This document shows, in pieces, positions 1-10,337 of a stretch of DNA of 25,160 nucleotides. The DNA lies in contig KN888228.1 in NCBI GenBank assembly GCA_000934455.1, positions 24,164 to 49,323 of the forward strand, given 5' to 3'. Source of the stretch: Apostichopus parvimensis. Its lineage: Eukaryota; Echinodermata; Holothuroidea; Aspidochirotida; Stichopodidae. Numbering within the stretch: the stretch's first letter is position 1; each line of letters begins with the position of its first letter. A program made the translations under genes and the position numbers. A model generated the notes under the pieces. The model saw only the letters and a list, made by a program, of their open reading frames with translations. It was not told where the DNA came from and made no database searches.

Positions 1-490
1 GAAATGATTATTTGACAAAAACAATTATAATGATTAACATATGTAATGAAACTAATGAGTGTTAATTATGTGCAGTGAAATAATATCAGCAGGTGTATTG
101 ACTCATACGTTCAAACAAAAATAATGATTCCCATTTCTTTTCTTTTTTAAGATTAACGAATGTTAGTTGATTAGTGCACTAATTAGATCCTCATTAAGAC
201 AGATCGATTGTTTTAAATTTAACTATAATGTGTCTGCACTTTCAGGTTTACATGTTTGATTTATATCAATGAATTGAGCAGAAAATTCATTTTTTTAGCA
301 ATTTAATTGTGCATTGTGTATTAAAACAATAATAGGAAAAATGATCTAGCTGACATTTAATAAAAATGTTTGTAAGGGAAAACAGCTGTAATTGAGTTAA
401 AATTTAATCTTTCGTGACGTAATAATCTTTCTCAAGTTTTAAGTACATTTTGTTCTTCATGGATATTATTATAAAAAACGAAGGTTGTAA
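1..490. other. AT-rich spacer upstream of copy A
   Basis: No gene, repeat array or RNA gene is apparent here. The stretch is AT-rich and has stop codons in all frames at short intervals. It may contain distal regulatory sequence of copy A or the far downstream flank of a preceding cluster member outside the window. Confidence 0.5.
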
Positions 491-493
491 ATG

Positions 494-568
494 ACCAAAT
501 GCCATTAACTGAATTGAAATGTCAGTTTGAAGAACATTCATGACCGTACATCAATAACTGTTATAAAG
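494..568 (+). promoter_or_regulatory. Putative core promoter of copy A
   Basis: A TATAAAG box lies at 562-568, about 128 bp before the ATG. Just upstream (495-535) is a block containing CCAAATGCCATT and GAAGAAC. A related block (CAAATGCTATT, GAAGAAC) sits at 10338-10376 before copy B, and CAAACGTCCATT sits at 16131-16142 before copy C. All three lie 183-201 bp from their ATG. The transcription start is inferred to be near 590-600; this is not demonstrated. Confidence 0.45.
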
Positions 569-695
569 CACAAATAGTACAAGGAACATATTAGAAAGAA
601 ACAGTGTAAAAACTTTCGAAGCATTATCGAGCAAATTTGCAGTTAGCATAAATTATTAAGGAAAAGGGGGAAACAATTGAAGTCAGGAATAAAGC

Positions 696-855
696 ATGAA
701 ATTGTTCCTAAGTTTCCTGATTATCACTGGCCTTGGAACGCCGTCGTGCCTTGGATTAATGGAGGACTTGGATGAAATAGATATGACATTCATGTTGCCG
801 ATCGCGTACAGACCTCTAAAAGATAAGCCCGAACATGGAATATGTTTCCAGGAAA
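696..855 (+). CDS. Copy A exon 1: signal peptide, acidic linker and Cys1
   Basis: Encodes residues 1-53 plus the first base of codon 54. It ends in HGICFQE followed by the donor A|GTAAGTATA at 856. This is the only in-frame ATG ahead of a signal peptide, and the reading frame runs into intron sequence if not spliced. Confidence 0.85.
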
Positions 856-3800
856 GTAAGTATAAATATAATGTCTTTACTGCCTGTTCGTCTCTTCATG
901 AGAATATAATGTTTGACTGTTTTGGTTTATTCGCGACCCTCCTTGGTAATTAACATATTTCGATATTCAAAGAAATGGTTTTTTTTTATATCCCTTATCG
1001 AATTTTTCTTTACATGAGTAGTTTCTTCAGTTAAAGCCCCTTTTTACTGATAGCTAAGGAAGGGAAGATGCATAAGACAAGTGTATCAAGTTCTAAGAAT
1101 TAGCAGATAGCATATATTCGGTTATCACAATTTATGTACAAATGTCAGCACAGGTTTGCTACAAAATGACAGATTCGCAGTGAAAATGTTCTACATTAAT
1201 AGGCATGTTTCAAATCATCACTTTATTAATCACCTCCTGGGTAAGAGTGCTATAGATATCCTGTTTACGATGTACACGATACAACCCCACTGGTTGAGAT
1301 GCGCTATATACGCGTATCTTTTTGGTAGCAGGTATACAGTTGTTGGTTTAAAAGTAATTGCAAAACGGGGATTCCAGTCGGTACCTGGAATAGAATAGTT
1401 TGAAACTTTTAATATCTTATCCAGTTGAGACAATTTTTCCGATGATTATACCATTTTATACAACACCTAATTATATTCCGGCCATTTGATTGGTCAATAG
1501 CTCGTCGATTGCATGCAAAATCCGCTCTATTCCACTCTATGAAATAGAACCATGGGTTATACTTTTTTGATAGCACTTTTTTCAATGGTAAGGAGAGCAG
1601 AGAAACCTGTCTGTTCAAAACAATCTGTTGCATGAGTGCATTTTACACATCTATAATACAAATATCCAATTTTGAAGGTGTTGTATAAAACAAATAATGA
1701 ATGGTTTCCATTCGCGCAATAGTGCAAATATTTCATTCGTTGAAAGATGTAATTTGTTCCATTCGACTCGGCTGCGCCTCGTTGAATGGAACATTCCATC
1801 TTTCAACTCATGAAATATTTGCACTATTGCACTCATAACCGTTCATTATCGTGTATACTATACTGTCCTCTCGTGTCATGTTTCAAAACACTCGTACTGA
1901 CAGTATCAACAGTTCCAAACCTGTATTTGAATAGAAAAACAGAATAGTCATACTGCTCATACTGTTAGTACCGGTGCTTTGAAGCTTGGCATGAAAATAC
2001 CGCATTATAAAGAGAAAATGTTCCAACGGGGTGGTTTTCAGCGACTAGTCATCATATATCTTATTTTAGTTTGTGAAGTTAGAATTACTCCTCATTACAG
2101 GTTAATTATTGTAAACTGCGATAATTAAAAAGATAATGTTGATGATGCAACCTTATAACAGACGATTTTTTTAAATTTATAAAACGCCACTATAATAATA
2201 TAAAAAAAACTCTAGAGAGCCATGAAGCAAGTCTTCAAACTTGATAGCATACCTAGTTAGTTGTTCTAGTTTTGCTATTTATCAGATAAAATCCCTTTTA
2301 TGTATATTTATAAACATTTAAATGCTACGACGACAAATACTTGCCAATCCTATGGAAACCTCAACATGAAATCATTTCAGATAAAGGCCTTATCTTAAAT
2401 TATTTTAAAACTGAGCTTTCTTTTATTTTCGATGCCAGTTTTTTTTTTAAATGATATAATGATTTCGTTGTTGTTATAACACTAGTAATATACAGTAGCG
2501 TGCACATGATTTCAAATGTAGGCGAAGGGCGGGAGGGGGGTGAGTGGGGGGGGGGAAGCAGTTGGAGTTTGCAATTACAACATTTCACCGACTGGCTCAG
2601 GTATAATCTTCATAGAATGGCTAGAGTCTTCTTTCAGCAAATTAAAAGTCAAATTAATGAGGCATTCTGAGGCATAATTAGACTATAAATTAGTTCTATA
2701 TATTAAGTAGTTCTAAACGCAAGTTTCTGCTAATGAATACTTTTGTGTGGGGTTGCAAACAGGGGGATGTACGTACGTATAAGTGGTATAATTCTTGCCC
2801 GACTGATTAAACCAAACATCCCCTGAATCATTGTCCCTCGATTAACGTTTGGATTTCTCGACAGCTTCTTTCAGTTGCGCAGTGCCTGGGGAACGTGTGG
2901 AGAGTTTTTTCGCATGTCTGACCTGTTTTTGCAGCGACCACTTGGAAGTATTTTGTTGCCGGGAGTAAGTTTTTCAGATATAGTTTACCAAATATTTTGA
3001 GTAATAGACCAAAAATATTCTCCTACAATAGGTATGTGAGTTTTTTCTATCAAGTTATTGTCACTCTATTAGAAAACGCTACCAAGTTATGTCAGGCTCA
3101 AAAATATCAAGACGGAATATATCAACACTTTCAGCGCCTGTTTCCACCACCCCCCCCCCCACCCCATTTAAAGTTATATAACAGACTGCGATATCATTAC
3201 GGCAGATGTTCCTTAAAATAATATTCTGGTAGCTAAAGTTGATATGCTGAACAGAAATGCTGAAATGGTTTCTGAGTTAAACCACGTACACTTGTATCCT
3301 CGGGGAAGGAGGGGGTGGGGTGGCGCCCCAACTTAACAGACAGAATACTAAAATATAAACCTCCTCATGTACAGAACATAGATATGTAACATGTACATAC
3401 AGGGCAATCTAATTATTAATTAAGAATTCGTCGAATTTGTTTGAAATGCAAATATAACACCAGTTTTAGATCAATAATCACTCACCAACAACAACTTTGT
3501 CTATAGGATATAGATCTTCGATGTATTCTCTGGTTTTAATTAATTTACCCCTTTTATAAGTCATCGTAAAATGTGAGAATGTGAGAAATTTAACATTAAA
3601 ATTTAAAACATTTCATAACTGGCACCCTCACTCTTCTGTTCATGTAGAAACCCTGTTCACAATGTTTACAATTTTGATGTACTCACTTCATATATTTACT
3701 TATTTATTTATTCTTGAATGTCTATTGTTTTTAGGGAACCTTATCCGGTATTGAAAGACCCAAATCGGTGTAAGCTAACTCTTGAAGCAAATTGTCGCTA

Positions 3801-3906
3801 CAAACGGCATCCTAGATGTAAAGACTACTGCTCAATCACTGGTTGGTACTACTCGGACGTCTCGCAAGTTCTTACCGTGCCGATGATGCAGGAGATCGTA
3901 AACTAG
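696..3906 (+). CDS. PSP94/beta-microseminoprotein-like secreted protein, copy A (3 exons)
   Basis: Exons are 696-855, 2865-2964 and 3735-3906, giving 143 residues. Residues 1-20 form a hydrophobic signal peptide (starts MKLFLSFLII), followed by an acidic linker to about residue 49 (MEDLDEIDM). The core has 11 Cys: C50, C58, C71, C74, C76, C84, C85, C99, C107, C115 and C119. C71-C85 gives CxxCxC-x7-CC, and C119 begins CSITGW. This resembles vertebrate MSMB (CxxCxC...CC...C...C...CSVSEW), a small secreted disulfide-rich protein, so an extracellular role is inferred. Introns are 2009 bp (phase 1) and 770 bp (phase 2), with GTAAGT donors and AG acceptors. The exon 2 acceptor at 2863-2864 was chosen because it alone keeps the 11-base spacing to C2 seen in copies B and C; the pyrimidine-rich CAG ten bases downstream would break the frame. 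No broken residues were seen. The family call is firm; the function is not known from sequence. Confidence 0.88.
1451..1851. mobile_element. Fold-back/MITE-like inverted-repeat element in intron 1 of copy A
   Basis: Two nested inverted repeats are visible. TTTTATACAACACCT near 1454-1468 is exactly complementary to the segment at 1676-1690. A longer palindrome has arms at about 1692-1766 and 1782-1851 (left arm includes CAATAGTGCAAATATTTCAT; right arm its complement) around a roughly 15-bp GC-rich loop. The long arms and the lack of a coding region fit a non-autonomous fold-back or MITE-type insertion. No clear target-site duplication was identified. Confidence 0.6.
1852..2864. other. Intron 1 remainder of copy A
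   Basis: AT-rich intronic DNA without a recognisable gene. It contains a G-rich stretch at 2526-2555 ending in a run of ten G, and a short alternating GTACGTACGTA at about 2768. Nothing else is supported. Confidence 0.5.
2865..2964 (+). CDS. Copy A exon 2: CxxCxC...CC block
   Basis: A 100-nt exon (phase 1 in, phase 2 out) encoding T54-R86 and part of E87. It contains PGERV, then C71-LT-C74-F-C76, then seven residues and C84-C85. The donor is GA|GTAAGT at 2965. It is three to nine bases shorter than the equivalent exons of copies C and B because residues are missing in the loop between PGERV and Cys3. Confidence 0.85.
3150..3160. repeat. Poly-C run in intron 2 of copy A
   Basis: Eleven consecutive C. 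This is one of eight C or G homopolymers of ten or more bases in the window (others at 2546, 4368, 5554, 8779, 17070, 21246 and 22968). Confidence 0.9.
3735..3906 (+). CDS. Copy A exon 3: C-terminal Cys block and stop
   Basis: Preceded by the acceptor TGTTTTTAG. The first base completes a Glu codon. It encodes EPYPVLKDPNRC, then NC, PRC, and CSITGWYYSD, ending with TAG at 3904-3906. The exon is the same length (172 nt) as in copy B. Confidence 0.88.
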
Positions 3907-3940
3907 ATGGATTTTGATTTTGAACGAGAAAGCACCAGAG

Positions 3941-3946
3941 ATTAAA
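3941..3946 (+). terminator. Candidate polyadenylation signal of copy A (ATTAAA)
   Basis: ATTAAA lies 35 bp after the stop codon. It is the commonest variant of AATAAA, and a T/G-rich stretch follows at about 3955-4010. This would give a very short 3' UTR; later AT-rich signals cannot be excluded. Confidence 0.4.
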
Positions 3947-5553
3947 TGATCCTCTCTTTTGTGATTCAGAATATTGAAATGAAAAGCTTTTAAGTTGTAA
4001 TGCTGTTTTATTTTATTCGGGCGTATTGTTTTGGGAATATGGTGTAGCTAGATACGGAACGCCATCCGTTTTCAATATGTTAGGGGTAAACAAAAAAGCT
4101 ATCAGTATTTCAGGAACAATATCCGGATGTTAACAGTTGAACCTTAAACATGCGAATATGAAAATAAGTATGCTTTATTTCAACATCAGTATAATTATAT
4201 AGTATATAAATAACAAGGAAATATGACAAATCAAGCTCAGTATTTCAAGAATCAAATCAACAGTTTTACTCAATCTGAACATAAAAGTTTGAAATTTGGT
4301 TTGAATATGTCGGGGTTAATATGCGGTGCAGGTGTCATTTGTTTAATAATCTCCATCCTCCTCCCTACCCCCCCCCCCACGCCCTCCCCGCCCGCACATA
4401 CCCATACACAAAAAAACCGCAAACTTAATATTATAAACAGAGTCGCTTTTTAGATAGAAACTGTCTCTTTCAGTTAATTCATATATTAATTCATATCTTA
4501 CATCGCGTATCAGGGGATTGTGAGGGTGTCCACCCTCTCACCCGCACCCCCTCCCCCTCATTTCAGTCCTCACACGAAAGTAGTTAGTAGCATTTCCTTC
4601 CGTTTTGATATGTTTTAAGTAGTCATGTCATGTAAACCGTGCGATAACCATGCAGATCTTATAGCTTGAACTCATAGCACGATATACTTCATCCTTGAGA
4701 ATAACGTCTAGTTTTATTTGTGTTTGAGAGTAATTTACTGACTTAATTCAGTGATAAATTCATCAATATTTCCTATCTATCTTCTAGACTGCGACGAAAA
4801 TTTTCTTCCAGAAGTAGGAGTAGGATAACAAAATATTATGGGGTCATGTATGTTAAAAACACAAACTTGTTTTTATTATAAGCTCGTAGGTGGGAGGGGG
4901 TTGCCGGGGTTGCCGGGGGTTGTGTCGTACTCTTAATGACAGAGTAAGAATGTCGCAAAAGAGATGGATTTCAATGGATTGACAAATAAATTTAAAAATA
5001 AATAAGATAAAGCTGAGCTTTATAATTATACAAGGGAAAATACTTACTCATAAATCTTTTCTTAATTTGTTCATTCTATTCAATGCTAATAATATAATAA
5101 TAATAATACAATAATATCGAGAAATGATCTTTAAGGAAGAAATGTTTTCATGTTTTGTGTATTTACTGTAGTGTCACTAATCCTAGAGGCATGCTTGCAG
5201 CATATGAAGTACAGTATCTCAATTATATATGATAAAATAAGTTCTTGTAAAATATCAGAGTGTTATGATATTCGCTTAGTCAGTTTATTGGCAGTTATTG
5301 ATATTTACAAATTAAATTTAAGATAATGTCAACAGGTTAGTCTTCATTTAATTTGATGGGAGATGAATTTAATTCTGCTTTGGCAACTTTGAAGTTTACA
5401 ATTCACTACACAATTGCATTAATGTATATAGGTCGATATGTTTTAAATTTAGCAGTAAACACTAGGAAGGCTTCTTGAATTCAACAGATACAAACTTATC
5501 GTGGTTCGCCTTTTGTAACCTCCCATTCCTCTCCACCCCTCACCCCAACCACA
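3947..5553. other. Intergenic spacer between copies A and B, proximal part
   Basis: No gene is recognised. It includes an 11-C run at 4368-4378 within a C-rich stretch, a G-rich stretch with short GTTGCCGGG repeats at 4892-4921, and an AAT-type microsatellite at 5086-5116. A 76-codon open frame at 4223 merely runs into the C-rich tract and is not credible as a gene. Confidence 0.5.
5086..5116. repeat. Imperfect AAT microsatellite
   Basis: Runs of TAATAATAATA interrupted by single-base changes; a simple sequence repeat. Confidence 0.75.
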
Positions 5554-5563
5554 CCCCCCCCCC
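5554..5563. repeat. Poly-C run
   Basis: Ten consecutive C in a C-rich intergenic stretch about 65 bp left of the inverted-repeat element at 5630. Confidence 0.85.
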
Positions 5564-5629
5564 ATTCCCAAATATATTTCATTCAGTCCTTTTGGCAAGA
5601 CAGCTATAGTTAAAGTTTGCTCCATTTGG

Positions 5630-5825
5630 TACGGAAACGTATAGAAGGGACTGAAATTGACGTTTTAATGAGAAGCAAAAACTCGTCAATATGACAGGAA
5701 ATCGAAAATTGACGTTTTGACAATATATTGCAAAAATCTGAAATTGACGTTTTTATTGCAATGCATCTACGAATTGCTGTATCTCATCAAAGCGTTAATT
5801 AACATGTCCCAGCTACGCTTCCGTA
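5630..5825. mobile_element. MITE with TACGGAAGCG-type terminal inverted repeats, short member
   Basis: The left end (5630-5651) reads TACGGAAACGTATAGAAGGG and the right end (5803-5825) is its near-complement, ending CTTCCGTA. The interior repeats the motif TTGACGTTTT several times. The same ends and interior motif occur at 22190-22546. A TA at each outer edge could be a TA target duplication, as in Tc1/mariner-type elements, or part of the terminus. No coding capacity is present; this is the shorter, internally deleted member. Confidence 0.7.
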
Positions 5826-6251
5826 GTTTTGCATGCAAATCGAACACAAAAAAAAAAGAAAACATGAGACATCAAAGTGTACAATGTCATACGTGCTGCA
5901 TGTTTGAATCCTGTGCAACGTTGCATCCAATTTGAAACACGCAAATTGAGAAACACCAAATACACTGATACATTGTTGACTTTACACATCAAGGTAAAAA
6001 AAGAAGAATACGAAAATATGCTGTTGCCAGGTGACAGTTATGACATCACACCTGTATGCTTTAAGTTCACCTAAAGAATGCACTATGAGAATTTCAATTA
6101 TCATATCTGTTAGCGCGGGTGATTAAAGGAGTGTTGTAGTCATTGAACTAATTCAGCAGTAAAAATATTGGAAACTGAAATAGATACAGAGTGGGTTTTT
6201 CTTCTGAGTACAAGTTCAAACCCATGAGTAAGACTATATACTTGCACCCGA

Positions 6252-6430
6252 TTCACATAGTATCATACAATAATATTGTATCATGATACAAATATAATAT
6301 AAAACATCCACAATAATATTGTTGCATATAGAATTACCTGTTTCACATAGTGTATCATACAATAATATCGTATCATAATAATATAATATAAAACATCCAC
6401 AATAATATTGTTGCATATGGTATATGGCAT
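6252..6430. repeat. Two-copy tandem duplication of about 90 bp
   Basis: The units begin TTCACATAG at 6252 and 6342, and each includes AAAACATCCACAATAATATT and GTTGCATAT. They differ by small indels and substitutions. The open frames on the minus strand across this region arise from the repeat and are not considered genes. Confidence 0.75.
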
Positions 6431-6469
6431 ATGGTACAGTGATATATTATTATAACAATTATATTGTGT

Positions 6470-6720
6470 AAAAGTAAATGGGCCTGACGTTTCGATTCTA
6501 GCAGGATCTTCTTCAGAGGCTAAATGACAAGTAACAGTAACAGAAGGGACAAATACACACACAGAATACAGACAGGTTAATGAGCAGGGTGGACACAAAA
6601 GAGATAGATGTAAGGGGATTAGTAGACAAGGAATGGAGATTATATTGTTAATATTACAAGACAAAACTTTTGTACAGTAGCATGTGGACCGGCTGGTACT
6701 CGAGTACAGCAAGTCTGCAC
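6470..6720 (-). mobile_element. Dispersed-repeat fragment, possibly a Penelope-like terminal repeat
   Basis: Read on the minus strand, the segment at 6490-6516 has CTGAAGA, one extra base, a GATCC/GAATC stem with a five-base loop, then GAAACGTC. This is close to the hammerhead ribozyme core (CUGANGA-stem-GAAA). From memory, hammerhead motifs occur in terminal repeats of Penelope-like retroelements. The minus-strand frame reading ASEEDPARIETSG across this point looks like repeat-derived translation rather than a gene. Family assignment is inference; no reverse transcriptase or GIY-YIG region is visible. Confidence 0.35.
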
Positions 6721-7522
6721 TGACCCAAAAAAAACATATATAAATCAAATATATGACAGCAATTTCAGCAAAGGAGAGACGAAGGCAGAGAAACTGGTTC
6801 GTCTGTTCCATATTCCAAACACCAACTTAAATTGGAACATTGCTTTCCTTTGTAGGCAACAAGTTTTACACGGATACGTGTGCGTCGACACCGTGTCATA
6901 TAATGCACAGACTCGTGCATACTATGGAAAGGGTTACACTACTTACATATTCTGTACTTTGTCAAAACGTTCCGATGAATCCCAATGATCGTTCCAATGA
7001 ATCCCATTGTGAAACCTAAACAGTATTGTTCAAGCAGCAGCAAAATCATTTGAAGTCGAATCAATCACTGACAGTGACATTACAGAGCTCCTAAATATAT
7101 TTTTGTTTCAATCCTTCTTATAGATTACCAGATAAAAACGGCTGCATGAATCGATAGAACGGATACCTGATCTGAAATTTACAAATATTTAACTGTTTGG
7201 AATATGATTTTTGACAGCTGCATTGTAGGATACAGTACTTTTGTTTGTATCATTAACTCTAAATAAAAAAGTACATTCCGTAGGACTCAGCGATAACAAA
7301 TAAAATAATAAACAAATAAAGAAAATAGAGGTAACCTTAATTATGGATAGTAGTTTGGTTCTAAAACTGTGTTATGTTAACATTTTGGATAATAATGATG
7401 TTGGTGCTGAATACTCATTGGTAAGTGCAACTAACAAGGTACACCATTATGTCAAATGACTCATAGTTTGTACATGAAAAACAAGAAGCAAAGTGTGTGC
7501 AAAGGGAGTGGTAGCTGTATAA
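6721..7522. other. Intergenic stretch without recognised content
   Basis: AT-rich DNA. No reading frame, repeat array or RNA gene could be supported. Confidence 0.45.
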
Positions 7523-7750
7523 GGGAGTGCGAGCTCAGTGGTTAACACCGGTGCCTTTTAATCATAAGGTCCCGAGTTCGAGTCACTCCAAGATAAATGT
7601 ATGTCGTCCAGTTACAGAGTTGTTGACAATTGACAGTTCATAATCATGGACGTTAAAATATGAATCTAAGAGGCGCTTGCGGCTTTGATAAACCAATGAT
7701 GGCTTCTTCGCGAGTTCCTGCTAGCAGGAGGATCTAAAATACATACATCG
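7523..7750 (+). mobile_element. tRNA-derived SINE
   Basis: The 5' part (7523-7590) is tRNA-like. GGAGTG at 7524-7529 pairs with CACTCC at 7584-7589 as an acceptor stem. An A-box-like GAGCTCAGTGG follows, then a CCTT/AAGG anticodon-like arm with an eight-base loop, and a B-box-like GAGTTCGAGTC at 7574-7584. The T stem and anticodon loop are imperfect, so this is not a functional tRNA. About 160 bp of non-tRNA body follows, including the palindrome CCTGCTAGCAGG near 7717. The right boundary is uncertain. Confidence 0.6.
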
Positions 7751-7910
7751 TTTATGATTTCACCCTCGTGTTAGCTCATTGGTTCTCAAATCATTTTCTT
7801 CCACTGCCAGAGGTTCGCACTGGATTGAGCAACAAGAGAGATACAATCAAGAAAACGAGCAGGGTAGACCGGTATGGTGCTCAGGGGGACTAAGGCTTAT
7901 CCGATTAGAG

Positions 7911-8289
7911 CAGGGGTGGGCAACCTTTTGAATGAATGGGCCAGATATAAGGAGTGAAAAATTGACTGGGCCGCACCCAACCAACGACCTGCTGTTGATT
8001 TCAAACATTTGATTCCGAGGACTTTCAAGCAATAGGTGTGTGTACTTAATCTGTATTCACAAAAATATAATATCAATACAGTACAGTTGATAATTAATGG
8101 GAATAATAGTCCTACCTGACAGCATCATTAGTGCCGATAAATTCTAAGCAGCTAGCTCGTTTTTTGTGATGATGTGAAATAGATTTTTTATTTTTTTTTG
8201 CTTTTTCTTGAGACATCTCACGGGCCGCAGAAAAAAATCACTGGCAGGCCGCATGTGGCCCGCGGGCCGTAGGTTGCCCACCCCAGGAT
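7911..8289. mobile_element. Non-autonomous hAT-like DNA transposon
   Basis: The left end is CAGGGGTGGGCAACCTT and the right end includes AGGTTGCCCACCCC (8271-8284), the classic hAT terminal signature. Flanks GATTAGAG (7903-7910) and CATTAGAG (8290-8297) match in 7 of 8 bases, fitting the 8-bp duplication of hAT elements. The interior near both ends is rich in GGGCCGCA-type motifs and has no transposase reading frame. Four or five bases at the right tip appear altered. Confidence 0.75.
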
Positions 8290-8297
8290 CATTAGAG

Positions 8298-9342
8298 TAA
8301 AACCAGGGAGACGTTATCGAAATTAGTTTCCTGTTAAGACTATATGTGGGGCTGGTTTGCCTTTCGCGTGCCCGGATTAAGGCCGCGCGCCGCCAATCGA
8401 TCGAGGAGCCCTATAGTTAGATCGTCAATATTTAGGCTCGATGAGACTGCTGGGAAAACATGGCATAAACAAATAAAATGCAAATATTTATGATTATGAT
8501 CAATAAATGTGGAGATACTGTGATCAATTGAGTAACGTAAAGCATGCTGTAAATTAGCAAGGAATTAGTGCAGCTGTATCCTGTGCCTATAGATTAGTTA
8601 ATGAATTACAGAAAAGTAGCATCTGCTTGATTGTAATAAGTACAAACTTCCATCATTTTATATTTAACAGGATTGCACAGGATTTTCGTTCTGTGCGCTA
8701 TGTGATGAAACTACGTGTGAAGGGTATGTTTTTGCTGAAATGATTGGACGAACGGAGATGGAGTGGTCCCGGAGGCACGGGGGGGGGGGGTGAAGCGGTT
8801 ATGTTGTTTATCTGACATTGATTGTCTATATCAGAGATCAGAGCAATAAACAATGCATAGATCAAAGAGAGATCTATATGTGTAAACATGGTAAACATAT
8901 TTGATAATTGCACTGCTAAACACACTCCTATAAAGCAAAGCCCAAATCGCTTACGGCCCCAACAATAATGGGTTTATAAAAGGGCGTCGACGGCAAGGTC
9001 CCGTCACCCCGGGGACAATTATCACACCAGGTCTCCATATTGAAGTCTGCATTTTTCCGAAAGTGTACATATGAATATGAAAAAAACATTGTTTATTATA
9101 GCGTATATATTTTCCAGGCCCCCTAATAGACCGGAGCACATGGCCTGCATCCCCTAGTGCTCCCCGCTCGCCAGGCCTGAAGTTAACTCTATACTGTTGC
9201 TTGTATAGAGGTGGAAGTCGTGGAGAAGATGAAATACCTGCCCAAAGTTCTGTGGTAAATAATTTAACTATACGCGTCATTTGTTTCGTTTCCATGGTGA
9301 GGCTTTATACCCATCGGATATTATCATAAGAGCACATATATA
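8298..9342. other. Intergenic stretch with GC-richer islands
   Basis: No gene is recognised. It contains GC-rich patches at 8363-8412 and 9115-9180 that stand out from the AT-rich background, and a 12-G run at 8779-8790. A minus-strand open frame of 114 codons (8951-9295) crosses the second patch but lacks any familiar domain. The patches may be fragments of an old insertion. Confidence 0.4.
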
Positions 9343-9432
9343 CCACAATAAGCCCGTTTGCCACAATATGTCCGTTTGCCACAATGAGTCCGTTTGCCAC
9401 GATGAGTCCGTTTGCCACGATGATTGATTTTG
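9343..9432. repeat. 18-bp minisatellite, five units
   Basis: Units of the form CCACAATGAGTCCGTTTG repeat at 9343, 9361, 9379, 9397 and 9415; the last is divergent, and a partial sixth (CCACGGTGGG) follows. Because 18 is a multiple of three, several frames stay open across it on both strands, producing spurious overlapping short ORFs. Confidence 0.85.
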
Positions 9433-9914
9433 CCACGGTGGGCGAGCAAGCTGCAAATGGAAAGATTGCTCCTCCCGGGCAGGATCTCGCACCAGAATGT
9501 TACGTAAATTGGAACACATGGCGTAAGCATGTTTTCGGAAGTAATGAAAGGGCTTCCTTTTGGGGGAATGTACTCTGAAGAATTGGCATGCAGGTGTTTC
9601 TGAATGAGTTTCTCTCATTGGTGGGAAACCGGTGATGGTATATATATTCGTCCTGAACAAAAGGTACCCATCTGGAGTATTGTCGAGGTGCTGTGTACGC
9701 CATCGTTTGGGACGGAATTTCTATTAGCCTTAATGATGGCGTATTCGATAAGTACCCACAGGCAAAAAAATCTGTTTTAAAGATATTTAGACGATTATAC
9801 TTGGCTCGATAGTCGCAGTCTATATAGAAGGAATAAATGGGAACATATGTTAATATGCAAATATCTCATATGAGCTGTCACTCACCGTACTTGTACTGAG
9901 AGTGAAAGCTGGCT

Positions 9915-10051
9915 ACTTGTCTGTTTATCTTCACAAATCAATATGGTTAATATAAAGTTAACGATTTAAATTATTTTAGAGTATAACTTGATTCCTTGTT
10001 TGTTTATCTCCAAAATTCAATGTTTAAAATAAAGTTAAAGATTTGCAACAT
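9915..10051. repeat. Diverged direct repeat, period about 79 bp
   Basis: Two related segments, each with CTTGT(C/T)TGTTTATCT, then ATAAAGTTAA(C/A)GATT, begin near 9916 and 9995. It looks like an old local duplication in AT-rich spacer DNA. Confidence 0.5.
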
Positions 10052-10337
10052 TTGACATTGTTAAGCAACTTTACCACGTTCTAACACTCCTTGTGGTTTA
10101 ACACGATTAATAATTTATCAATATACGAGATTCTACCAGTTTTTTAATTTTTAATTTTTAATTAATGGCTAGACTATGTAAATTTTGTTCAATACACATA
10201 TTTGACAAGTTTACTATTTGCACATGTCAATGAGATAATATTTAATATGTTATGACATGAAAAAGAAACTCGGTCTTGTCTTTCTACTGAATGTCTCGTG
10301 GAGATAAAAAATGATAAAATAGAGTGTAGGACATCCC

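Noticed and set aside
856..953. Unspliced 85-residue form of copy A exon 1
   Set aside because: The frame simply reads on into intron 1 past a strong GTAAGT donor; the added residues lack the Cys pattern of the family.
1156..1398. Overlapping short ORFs on both strands in intron 1 of copy A
   Set aside because: No domain, no splice context, and the opposite-strand frames are mutual shadows.
2873..2874. Pyrimidine-rich CTTTCAG as acceptor of copy A exon 2
   Set aside because: Using it puts the exon out of frame with exon 1; the AG at 2863-2864 restores the frame and matches the spacing in copies B and C.
6281..6811. 176-codon minus-strand open frame, the longest in the window
   Set aside because: It runs through a tandem duplication and a dispersed repeat; its composition is hydrophobic by AT bias and no domain is visible.
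7523..7590. Functional tRNA gene
   Set aside because: The anticodon arm has an eight-base loop and the T stem does not pair; a SINE head explains it better.
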